DNA of 64,000 nucleotides from Flavobacterium sp. 102 (lineage in GTDB: Bacteria; Bacteroidota; Bacteroidia; Flavobacteriales; Flavobacteriaceae). The notes under the pieces were generated by a model, which saw only the letters and a program-made list of their open reading frames with translations, was not told the origin of the DNA and ran no database searches. The stretch lies in assembly GCF_003634615.1 (NCBI RefSeq), contig NZ_RBKX01000001.1:3100001-3164000 (forward strand), read 5' to 3'. This document shows, piece after piece, positions 17,356 to 25,027 of the stretch; the first letter of the stretch is position 1, and each line of letters opens with the position of its first letter. The translations under genes were made by a program, and so were the position numbers.

Positions 17356-17383
17356 GTAGGGACAGGTCGCGACCTGTCCCTAC
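17356..17383. repeat. 28-bp perfect palindrome after the NERD gene
   Basis: GTAGGGACAGGTCG/CGACCTGTCCCTAC is perfectly self-complementary with no spacer. It may act as a terminator or be a mobile REP-type element; no T-run follows. Confidence 0.8.
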
Positions 17384-18009
17384 GGGGGGGAACAGGAACG
17401 AGAACCCTTCGACCCATTCCTTCGGCATCCCGATAGTTATCGGGACAGAATAAACTAGGCGCAGGATAAACTCAACTCAGCCCTTCAACTCCCGATAGTT
17501 ATCAGGACAGGATGACAGTGTGTAGACGATTGGGTTTTGTGGACTGGGGAGGGTTTCGATTTTTAAGGAAGGAAGTAGTGATTAGATGAGGGGTTTGGGA
17601 GAGGGATATTGGGGTGGTTTTGATTGTGAATTACGAATTAGAAATTACGAATTACGAGTTATGAGTTATGAGTTGGTCCTTCGACTCCCGATAGCTATTG
17701 GGACAGTCCTTCGACTCCCGATAGCTATCGGGACAGGATGACAAATGTGGGTGGCGATTGGCAATTGTGCTGAACGAAGGTCTTCGACTCCCGATAGTTA
17801 TCGGGATAAACTAAGGTGACTGTAGTAATAAGTAATGTCGTAATGCATTACTCACAACTTTTACTATTAGTTACACAAACAAAGTTTCCAGTTACATAAT
17901 TCACGGATTACATTACATTAAAAGGTAGTTTCCGCTGTTAGGCTTTTATTCAACCTACCTTTACCATGTAGCGATAATTAAATTGCTGCTTTGCCCCCAA
18001 ATCTATATT
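17384..18009. other. Repeat-rich gap before the ice-binding-like gene
   Basis: Contains REP-like units at about 17405-17455, 17677-17742 (two in tandem) and 17781-17812, the long repeat at 17482-17629, and tracts of the form GAATTACGAATTA and GAGTTATGAG. No gene is credible. A TACCTTTA near 17957 is a possible promoter box for the next gene. Confidence 0.6.
17482..17629 (+). repeat. Long direct repeat, left copy
   Basis: Begins with a REP-like unit and continues through GACGATTGGGTTTTGTGG, GGGGAGGGTTTCGAT and GGAAGGAAGTAGTGATTAG. It matches 19915-20064 nearly base for base in the same orientation, on the other side of the ice-binding-like gene. Confidence 0.85.
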
Positions 18010-19608
18010 ATGAATAAACATCTACTATTGGTAACCTCGGTTGCCCTATTCTCTTTTGCTGCCCATACAAATGCCCAGGCACCCGTACTGGGAACATCGG
18101 CTGGTTTTGCACTTTTTTCAACTAATGGAGCGGTCAGCAGTACCGGACTCTCACACATTACCGGTAATGTCGGCACCAATAACGGCTCGAGTACCAATTT
18201 CGGAAACGTAGACGGTGTCATGCATGACGCTGATGGAACTACGGCGAATGCAGCGGCTTCCCTTACGGTTGCTTATAACCAATTAGACGCAGCCATCCCA
18301 AACTTTTTTCCCGCACCGCTACTAGGAAACGGACAATCACTTAATGCAGGAACTTACTTTATAGGAGAAAGTGCCAGTCTGAATAATACCCTGACACTTA
18401 ACGCACAGGGAAATCCCAATGCCGTCTTTATCTTTCAGATAGAGGGTGCGTTTTCATCGGCAGCCGGAGCACAAGTACTACTTACGAATGGAGCCGTAGC
18501 CTGCAACGTGTTCTGGAAAATAGAAGGGCTTGTAGATTTAGCCACCAATACCGTCATGAAAGGAACCATCGTTGCCAATAATGCAGCCATCATACTTAAT
18601 ACAGGTGTTTCACTCGAAGGTCGTGCGCTTTCAACAACAGGTGCCATAACGGTTTCCGGAGTAACTGTAGTAATGCCGCTTGGTTGCGGAACTCCGGTGC
18701 TTACCGGACCTACTGCACCTGCGCTTAATACCGTTGCCTGCTATACGGTTTTTTCAGGAAATGGTGCCGTAGCCAATACAGGGGTTTCTTTTGTAACTGG
18801 CGATATTGGAACCAATGTTGGTCTTACAACGGGCTTTCAAACAGAAAACGTAACCGGGACAATACACCCAAACCCTGATGTATCGACTGCACAATGTGCC
18901 TTCGATTTGAACAATGTGTATACCTATCTTAGTACACTTCCTGTCGATATAGAGCTGCTTTATCCTGCAGCCTTTGGGCAGAATTTGGTGTTGACACCTC
19001 ATACCTATCTTATGAATGCTGCAACGGTATTAAACGGAACCGTTTTCCTAAACGCCCAGAATAATCCCGATGCCGTATTTGTAATCAAGATTGTCGGTGC
19101 ACTTTCAACCAGTACCTATGCCTCGGTAGTATTGCAGAATAGTGCACAGGCGAAAAATGTGTTCTGGAAAATTGATGGTGCCACCAGCCTGAATGATTAC
19201 GCTAGCTTTAGGGGAACCCTAATCGGTAACAATGGAGCCGTAATATTAAATACAGGAACCACTGTCGAAGGACGTGTCCTAAGTACAAGTGGTGGAATAT
19301 CCACCTTTGGAATCAATGCTCAGATGACACCGGGTTGTGGTGCTTTAGGCATAAACGATGTTATAAAAGCTAAGGCGCAATTCTATCCAAATCCGTTTAC
19401 TTCTTCTTTGAATGTAACTTTGGCTGATTTTGATTCCGGTTCATCCGAACTTACGATTTATAATGCATTGGGTATGGTAGTCCTAAAGACTTCACTAACG
19501 CAAAGCACCACTAGCATACCTATGAGTCTTGCTTCAGGGATTTACTATTACAAACTCTCAGGTGCTGATGGAACGCTTCAAAGCGGTAAGCTTATTTCAA
19601 GACAATAG
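18010..19608 (+). CDS. Exported protein with two ice-binding-like (DUF3494) domains and T9SS sorting tail
   Basis: Starting at ATG 18010, a signal peptide (LLLVTSVALFSFAAHTNA-QA) precedes two tandem DUF3494 domains (about residues 25-225 and 235-440). Both contain blocks such as LTLNAQGNPNAVFIFQI/VFLNAQNNPDAVFVIKI, N-x-FWKI and LEGRALS-type ends. The last 75 residues (FYPNPFTSSLNV...GKLISRQ) are a T9SS type A sorting domain. DUF3494 includes ice-binding proteins; actual ice binding is not provable here. The gene lies between two long direct repeats. The frame could start at 17983, but the signal peptide fixes the later ATG. Confidence 0.88.
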   Translation: MNKHLLLVTSVALFSFAAHTNAQAPVLGTSAGFALFSTNGAVSSTGLSHITGNVGTNNGSSTNFGNVDGVMHDADGTTANAAASLTVAYNQLDAAIPNFFPAPLLGNGQSLNAGTYFIGESASLNNTLTLNAQGNPNAVFIFQIEGAFSSAAGAQVLLTNGAVACNVFWKIEGLVDLATNTVMKGTIVANNAAIILNTGVSLEGRALSTTGAITVSGVTVVMPLGCGTPVLTGPTAPALNTVACYTVFSGNGAVANTGVSFVTGDIGTNVGLTTGFQTENVTGTIHPNPDVSTAQCAFDLNNVYTYLSTLPVDIELLYPAAFGQNLVLTPHTYLMNAATVLNGTVFLNAQNNPDAVFVIKIVGALSTSTYASVVLQNSAQAKNVFWKIDGATSLNDYASFRGTLIGNNGAVILNTGTTVEGRVLSTSGGISTFGINAQMTPGCGALGINDVIKAKAQFYPNPFTSSLNVTLADFDSGSSELTIYNALGMVVLKTSLTQSTTSIPMSLASGIYYYKLSGADGTLQSGKLISRQ

Positions 19609-19642
19609 TGTCTATTTAAAGTAGACCTCTTTTATAAAATAT

Positions 19643-19672
19643 AAAAACCGATTGGGAAACTAATCGGTTTTT
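19643..19672 (+). terminator. Terminator after the ice-binding-like gene
   Basis: AAAAACCGATT, an 8-base loop, then AATCGGTTTTT with a following T-rich run. Confidence 0.8.
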
Positions 19673-19914
19673 CTTTTGGGAACTTGAGACAACAGTACGT
19701 TCGTCAGTTCGAGTATCCCGTCTCGTTTAGAAAAAGAGACGGGATGTATCGAGAACCCTCGTATAACAAAAAGACTGACAATCGCCTCATCCCTCTTCCC
19801 TCTTTGTCCTAATATGCGCTTGCTTGTCATTTTGCAAGACAAGTGTTCTCTAATTTTGCCTCATCAAAACAAGATTATTCATAGTGCTTGCGATTGGGTT
19901 TTGTGATAACGAGG

Positions 19915-20064
19915 GTCTTCGACTCCCGATAGCTATCGGGACAGGGTGACAGTGTGTAGACGATTGGGTTTTGTGGACTGGGGAGGGTTTCGATTTTTAA
20001 GGAAGGAAGTAGTGATTAGATGATGGGATTGGGAGAAGGATATTGGGGTGGTTTGGTGTGAAGT
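19915..20064 (+). repeat. Long direct repeat, right copy
   Basis: Nearly identical to 17482-17629 and in the same orientation. Together the two copies bracket the ice-binding-like gene. Confidence 0.85.
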
Positions 20065-20072
20065 TGTTATGC

Positions 20073-20142
20073 AAAGGTTCTGAGGTTCTGAGGCACTGAG
20101 GTACTAAGGTTCTGAGGCTCTAAGGTTCTGAGGCTCTAAGGT
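20073..20142. repeat. Tandem GAGGTTCTGAG-type repeat
   Basis: About eight degenerate units of GGTTCTGA, GGCACTGA or GGCTCTAA. A shorter run of GGTACTGA occurs at about 23014-23033. Confidence 0.7.
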
Positions 20143-20392
20143 TTTTATTTGGTAGTTAACTTAGATGATTTTTTTTCTTGGTGGTTGCCCTTTGATTTTA
20201 GATAGCTATCGGGACAGGATGACAGTGTGGTGGATGATTGAGGTAAATTGGCAACTTTCTATCCATCAGCGGCATACTTATTGCGATTTCTTAATTTACT
20301 GAGAAACCAGAAAATGAATTAGGTGGCTTTTGGTTCTTAAGAGACATACTTTAGAAAACAAATGAGAACACCTCTTTTTTATTATTTTTTTA

Positions 20393-20400
20393 TACCTTTG
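20393..20400 (+). promoter_or_regulatory. TAnnTTTG -7 box before the AbiE-like antitoxin
   Basis: TACCTTTG, ending only 5 bases before the GTG start at 20405. If real, the transcript would be leaderless or nearly so. Confidence 0.4.
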
Positions 20401-20404
20401 TATT

Positions 20405-20692
20405 GTGAAACAGCAGATTAACATAGCGACTATTTTCCCTAAACACCTTTTTTGGGATATGGATTATAATAAACTTAATCTTGACAGAGATAAGGATATT
20501 ATTATTCCAAGGGCTATGTTTGCCACTACACCAGCAACCTTTGAAGAGGATATTAAAAAACTTGAGCAATTGTATACTCCAAGGGTTATTGTAAAATATC
20601 TTAAAGCAACCAAAGAGCGTATTAGTAATAGTGTATGTAAAATGGTGTCGGAAAGATATAATGTGGAGTTATTCCATCGTTTCAAAGTATGA
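20405..20692 (+). CDS. DUF6922-like antitoxin-type protein
   Basis: Ninety-five residues from a GTG start. The N-terminal IFPKHLFWDMDYNKLN is the part I associate with DUF6922-type proteins, which stand directly before AbiEii-like nucleotidyltransferase toxins. The start is unusual: GTG lies 5 bases past a TACCTTTG box, yet the next ATG (20459) would delete the conserved segment. Its TGA overlaps the ATG of the broken toxin gene (ATGA), so the two were translationally coupled. Confidence 0.6.
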   Translation: MKQQINIATIFPKHLFWDMDYNKLNLDRDKDIIIPRAMFATTPATFEEDIKKLEQLYTPRVIVKYLKATKERISNSVCKMVSERYNVELFHRFKV

Positions 20693-20910
20693 GTGCAGTT
20701 GCTGCCGATTTAATCTTACTAATCAAAGAACTTCAAATTTTACCCAGCTTGGCTGAATTTTCATTAGCCGGTGGTACCAACTTGGCCTTACGTTATAATC
20801 ACAATAAAATCGATTGATATTGATTTAATTGTTCCTAAGATCGTAGGTAAAATTGGTTATGACAATATCATTAACGATGTACTACATCATTTTGGAGAAA
20901 AAATTGCATA
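20689..20910 (+). pseudogene. AbiEii-like nucleotidyltransferase toxin, frameshifted and truncated
   Basis: Starts MSAVAADLILLIKELQ and contains the typical FSLAGGTNLALRYNHNK, then hits a stop near 20818. Reading one base over, the next codons give SIDIDLIVPKI, which restores the catalytic D-x-D motif of the family. One extra A in an AAAA run explains the shift. The restored frame stops again near 20910, far short of the usual length of about 250-300 residues. Toxin activity is therefore lost, while the coupled antitoxin frame stays intact. Confidence 0.75.
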
Positions 20911-21313
20911 ATCATTTAGGCAAAGATTTTCCAAAACCAGAAGGGACTGAAATTTAAAACTCTAATTTGGCTACTACTTCTAAAAAAACATTAAAATTTA
21001 TTGGCACGGTGAGTTGTGAATTGGCCCTTTGACACTTCCCTTCGTCATCCCGATAGCTATCAGGACAGGGTAAACTCAGCTCAGGATGACAAAGTGATTA
21101 TGATTGTTTTTGTGGTTAAAGAATAAGTGGCGTTGCAGCTTCTCCTGAAAATCAGACACTTTCTAAAGAGTCCCTAGTTTAAATTTTTCCAAATCAACGG
21201 CGATTACCGCCGCAAAAAGAAGAATTGGCAAACTATTTTTGTCACAAATAGTTACCAAATTTGTGACCCATTTAAAAGTGTAATTAGGTAACGTTTATAC
21301 CATTTAGAGTTAA
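20911..21313. other. 403-bp gap between broken toxin and hipA
   Basis: Mostly unrecognised sequence with a REP-like unit near 21040-21095 and two inverted repeats, CGGCG-ATTAC-CGCCG near 21198-21212 and GTCACAAAT...ATTTGTGAC at 21241-21267. The latter may end hipA transcription. I see no gene. Confidence 0.45.
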
Positions 21314-22546
21314 TTATAATTTCAAAGTGCTTTGCATCTTCTTTTCAATCAGATCCATCGATTCTTTGGTGACACCTGCTTCTTTGGCATACCGTTTCCA
21401 TTGGGATATAGCATGCTTAACCTGCTCTATGATTACAGCTCCATTTTTCAATCTAAATTCATTCGCCAATTCAAGCAAATGGCTTTTTCCCGGATTCGTG
21501 CCTTCTCTGGCTATAGTAGTACTGTGCATTCCGTGTAAAGAATTGGAATAAGTTAAATCATAAGCGGGTGCCAGTTGCCATTTTCCTGCTGCATCCATCA
21601 GATAGGATATGTTTTTACTGTGATCGTCCCGGTTATGAGCAAAAACATTAAAAGCAGCTATCCTTAGTATTTTCTCCTGTCCGGCTACATCCTGTTCCAG
21701 TCGAAAAGTGGCATCCATCAAATTACCGTAATCCATGGTACTATACCTAAAGTTGTCATTCAGCATACCGGCTGCCGAATGCAAATGAAGTCGGCCATTT
21801 TCGCTTCTGTCAAATCGTTTAGTGCCAAAAAACACCTTTCCCGATTCGGTTTCAAATAACTTACAAGGATTCATATTAATTCCTGCAGTTAGCGCCATTT
21901 TATGATATGCATATTCTATTGAAGCAATATCGGTTCTGTCATTGGATGATGGAAATTTTATAAGCCAGTGTTCATATCCCTTCGGCAAAGGCTCTATACC
22001 ATGAATCAAATGTTCGGTTTTAGGATGATATCCAACAAGTATCTTAGGTCTTGCCCCTCCCGAGGAACCACCCATTTCATATAATTCATCAATCGCTAAA
22101 GAACTAGCACCTTGTAATACCACAGTCATTTCTTTGGCAATCGCCTCTAAATCAACTAGTAATGTTTCTTGAGCAGCCGTTTCAATTTGAGGACGATAAA
22201 GCAACGCTCCCATACCCTTTAAACCAACATAGGACAATCGCTGTAAAGGCGTAATATCTTGTACTAGAATACCTTTTGCAGTCAAGGTTCTGTCCAATAA
22301 TAAACGTCCCCATCCGTCAGGCAATGAATCCGAAAACACACCAAACAATCCTTCAAAGGGTTGCACGGGCGCAGTATATATACTATCATTCAACGGTAAA
22401 TAAAAAGGAGAAAGTTCAAGTCCTGTTTTAATAAATTCCGTATAATATTTAAAATAAATACCTCTGCCTTCCTTTATCAATTCTCCAACTTGCAGTTCTT
22501 TATCACCAAAATCAAGGGAAACGGTAACTTTTTGAATGGGTTTCAT
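21314..22546 (-). CDS. hipA: HipA family serine/threonine kinase toxin
   Basis: A 410-residue HipA-like kinase. The glycine-rich loop is GGSSGGARPKI near residue 158, the catalytic segment is AHNRDDHSKNISY at about 303-315, and the metal-binding AYDL is at 330-333, so the kinase looks intact. HipA toxins phosphorylate targets such as glutamyl-tRNA synthetase and induce dormancy; the target here is unknown. It starts 2 bases after the stop of the hipB-like antitoxin gene on the same strand. Confidence 0.9.
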   Translation of the reverse strand: MKPIQKVTVSLDFGDKELQVGELIKEGRGIYFKYYTEFIKTGLELSPFYLPLNDSIYTAPVQPFEGLFGVFSDSLPDGWGRLLLDRTLTAKGILVQDITPLQRLSYVGLKGMGALLYRPQIETAAQETLLVDLEAIAKEMTVVLQGASSLAIDELYEMGGSSGGARPKILVGYHPKTEHLIHGIEPLPKGYEHWLIKFPSSNDRTDIASIEYAYHKMALTAGINMNPCKLFETESGKVFFGTKRFDRSENGRLHLHSAAGMLNDNFRYSTMDYGNLMDATFRLEQDVAGQEKILRIAAFNVFAHNRDDHSKNISYLMDAAGKWQLAPAYDLTYSNSLHGMHSTTIAREGTNPGKSHLLELANEFRLKNGAVIIEQVKHAISQWKRYAKEAGVTKESMDLIEKKMQSTLKL

Positions 22547-22548
22547 TA

Positions 22549-22836
22549 CTATCTGGTTTTATCACTGAATAATTTGGCTACACTTCCTAAATCAGCATCA
22601 ATACTGAATACAGGGGTAAAATCGTCAAGACGGTTAAAAAAATAAGCCAATTTCAATAGTGATTCCAACGAAATTTGACCCGTTGTTTCAAAACGCTTGA
22701 TGCTTCCAAAAGATACACCAGATCGTTTAGACAATTCAAGCTGAGATATTCCGTTTTTTTTTCGCAATTGCTGAACCTTCAGGACTAGTTCTTCCATCAC
22801 AGCAGTTGGCGTTTTTGTGGCACTGTATTTTGACAT
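22549..22836 (-). CDS. hipB: HipB-like XRE antitoxin
   Basis: A 95-residue protein with an XRE helix-turn-helix at about residues 15-70 (ISQLELSKRSGVSFGSIKRFE). It precedes hipA with a 2-base gap, the usual antitoxin-first order. HipB proteins bind and neutralise HipA and repress their own operon. Two copies of the palindrome ATAATATATTAT lie upstream, centred 39 bp apart, and are the likely operators. Confidence 0.9.
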   Translation of the reverse strand: MSKYSATKTPTAVMEELVLKVQQLRKKNGISQLELSKRSGVSFGSIKRFETTGQISLESLLKLAYFFNRLDDFTPVFSIDADLGSVAKLFSDKTR

Positions 22837-22843
22837 AAATATA

Positions 22844-22857
22844 TAATATATTATACA
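22844..22857. promoter_or_regulatory. HipB operator candidate 1
   Basis: TATAATATATTATA is a perfect 14-bp palindrome directly upstream of the hipB start. Confidence 0.55.
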
Positions 22858-22875
22858 AATATAGCAAAATAATCT

Positions 22876-22985
22876 GAAAATAGATAATATATTATATACT
22901 ATTTACAAATAAATAGTAGCAAAACTGAAACTTATATTAAATTAGTACTATGCTAAAATTACTTTTCAGCGCATTTCGATGAAGA
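22876..22985. repeat. Segment shared with 47.57 kb
   Basis: The stretch GATAATATATTATATACT ... TTAGTACTATGCTAAAATTACTTTTCA-CGCATTT matches 47572-47725. The copy here lacks about 45 bases between CGCATTT and CGATGA. Confidence 0.75.
22884..22895. promoter_or_regulatory. HipB operator candidate 2
   Basis: ATAATATATTAT has the same core as site 1, with centres 39 bp apart (about four helical turns). The identical core recurs at 47579-47590 inside a duplicated segment. Confidence 0.5.
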
Positions 22986-23157
22986 TATGAGTTGTGAGTT
23001 ATGAGTTGTCATGCAAAGGTACTGAGGTACTGAGGTTTGCATTTTGTGATTAGCGAGGTTCTTCGACATCCTGATAGCTATCGGGACACTCGCAGTGACG
23101 TTTAAAATAGTTGTCCACTAATTGAAAATTGATATATTTGCTATATACCTTAAAACT

Positions 23158-25026
23158 ATGATTCGAAAATTACTCATTTTACTGTCACTAAGCTTCTTTG
23201 CTCCCATTTTGGCTCAGCCGCTTTCCGGCGTTTATACCGTTGGAGGCACTTCTCCGGACTATGCCACTGTGGTTACTGCAGTAGCGGCCCTGGAAACCAA
23301 TGGCGTTTCAGGTCCTGTAACCTTCAATATCAGATCGGGCACTTATGCTTCCCAGTCTTTTACACTTACGGAAATAACCGGGCAATCACCCACTAACACC
23401 GTCACTTTTCAATCTGAGACAGCCAACGCCTCAGACGTTACTTTTACCTCGTCAACCTTCACTTTTACTCAGGGGTCCCAATATGTAACCGTTAAAAATA
23501 TCGGGTTAAGTGGTGGCACCAGAAAAATATATATAAACGGTAATACGTACGTCGGTCATTTTAACATCCTCAATTGCATTTTCACCAACACGCTCACATT
23601 GAGCGTTGACAGCCTCAACAACATTAATGTTGCAAACGCGGTAACCCAGATAGCTGTAATCAATGGATATGATATTGTCATAGACGGAAATACTTTTAAC
23701 AATGCCGGTGTGTGCATCAATAAATCGGGTTCGCTTACCGATAATTTTACTTTTAGCAATAACATCATCAACGGTGGGATTATGCCTATTTCTATTTATC
23801 AGGGACGGGATGTAACCATTAGTGGTAATGAATATTCGGGTAATATCCTCAGGAATATTATGTCGGTCACCAATTCAGATGACAATCTCATCATATCCGG
23901 AAACCGGTTCAAAGCCAATACAACGACAACCGGTCTTACTTTGTCAACGATAAGTGGTAATTATACTGTTGGTACTAATCTTAACCTGTACAATAACTTT
24001 TTTTCGATGGCAAAGGAACTTGAGGTTCAAGGTTTCTATGATACAAACATCAGGTTTAACTCCTTTAGTTCAAGCAACAGTATTTGCCTTTCCATTACTG
24101 AATCCTCTGACCTGAACGCTTATAATATTTATAATAACATTTTTAAAAACCCTTACGACAAAGCGAGTATTAGGGCACATATGCCGGCTACATTGACCAA
24201 ATTACATATGAACTATAATGCATTCCGCAATCACTCCTTAGTTATTCACAGGTACTATTCGGGTGAAGGGATAGAGTCCTTTTATAATTTCAGTGATTGG
24301 AAAGTTTTATCAGGGGAAGACATGAACAGCAAAATTTCGGGCAACGTTTTTGGTTCAGAACCCGATCTTCACGCTCCGAATTCAATAGTAATTAATGGGG
24401 CAGGAACGCCAATCAGTGGCATATTGACCGACATTGATGGCCAGCCCAGAAATGCCGTTAATCCTGATATTGGTGCCGATGAATTCGATATGGATCCCGC
24501 AACATTCCGTGACCTGGGAATAACGTTAGTTACTCCTGCCAGTATTTGTGATGTCTCAGCCCTTCAGGTTTTGGTTACCAATAATTCACCTTTTGAATTA
24601 ACAGGCTTCGATATAGAATGTGTAATCAACAGCAACCGTGGTAATTTTAACCATTATACCAATACACTTGCTCCCGGCGAATCAGTTAGTATTGCGGTCA
24701 CAGGATGTGCGATTACACCTAATACCTGGTACGAAGAATTAGAGGTTAACGTGGCCAATCCGAGTGGAGGCATTGATAACAATTTTTCCAACGACCGGAT
24801 TATCCTTGAAGATTTATTTCAATTAGGGCCCTTTGAAATTGGCATAGAAAGTAACGATTGCAACACTGCTACTAAATTATATATTCCTCAATTTTATGGC
24901 ATGACGCAAGTTTGGTCCACCGGAGCAGTAACACCACTTATTACGGTTCAGAATCCCGGAACCTATTCTGTTACCATCACCGATATCGGTGGCTGTACTA
25001 TCACTAAATCAATAACTGTTAACTAA
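23158..25026 (+). CDS. Exported parallel beta-helix protein
   Basis: Starting at ATG 23158, a signal peptide (KLLILLSLSFFAPILA-QP) precedes a right-handed beta-helix region rich in N and I ladders (for example SNNIINGG, SGNRFKANT) at about residues 60-400, then a beta-sandwich-like part. It ends with WSTGAVTP...GTYSVTITDIGG, the start of an SprB-type adhesin repeat, and has no T9SS sorting domain, which is odd for this protein class. The next gene starts 1 base after its stop and does carry a sorting domain, so the two are co-transcribed and perhaps cooperate at the surface. Confidence 0.75.
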   Translation: MIRKLLILLSLSFFAPILAQPLSGVYTVGGTSPDYATVVTAVAALETNGVSGPVTFNIRSGTYASQSFTLTEITGQSPTNTVTFQSETANASDVTFTSSTFTFTQGSQYVTVKNIGLSGGTRKIYINGNTYVGHFNILNCIFTNTLTLSVDSLNNINVANAVTQIAVINGYDIVIDGNTFNNAGVCINKSGSLTDNFTFSNNIINGGIMPISIYQGRDVTISGNEYSGNILRNIMSVTNSDDNLIISGNRFKANTTTTGLTLSTISGNYTVGTNLNLYNNFFSMAKELEVQGFYDTNIRFNSFSSSNSICLSITESSDLNAYNIYNNIFKNPYDKASIRAHMPATLTKLHMNYNAFRNHSLVIHRYYSGEGIESFYNFSDWKVLSGEDMNSKISGNVFGSEPDLHAPNSIVINGAGTPISGILTDIDGQPRNAVNPDIGADEFDMDPATFRDLGITLVTPASICDVSALQVLVTNNSPFELTGFDIECVINSNRGNFNHYTNTLAPGESVSIAVTGCAITPNTWYEELEVNVANPSGGIDNNFSNDRIILEDLFQLGPFEIGIESNDCNTATKLYIPQFYGMTQVWSTGAVTPLITVQNPGTYSVTITDIGGCTITKSITVN

Positions 25027-25027
25027 G

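Larger units (their letters stand above)
19673..20404. other. Repeat-rich gap between the terminator and the AbiE-like pair
   Basis: Contains the right copy of the long repeat, a tandem array of GGTTCTGA-like 9-mers at about 20073-20142, another REP-like unit near 20195-20230 and a TACCTTTG box at 20393. No gene is credible. Confidence 0.6.
22837..23157. other. Gap upstream of hipB
   Basis: Holds the two hipB operator candidates, the segment shared with 47.57 kb, GAGTTATGAG and GGTACTGA tracts and a REP-like unit near 23055-23090. No gene. Confidence 0.55.
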
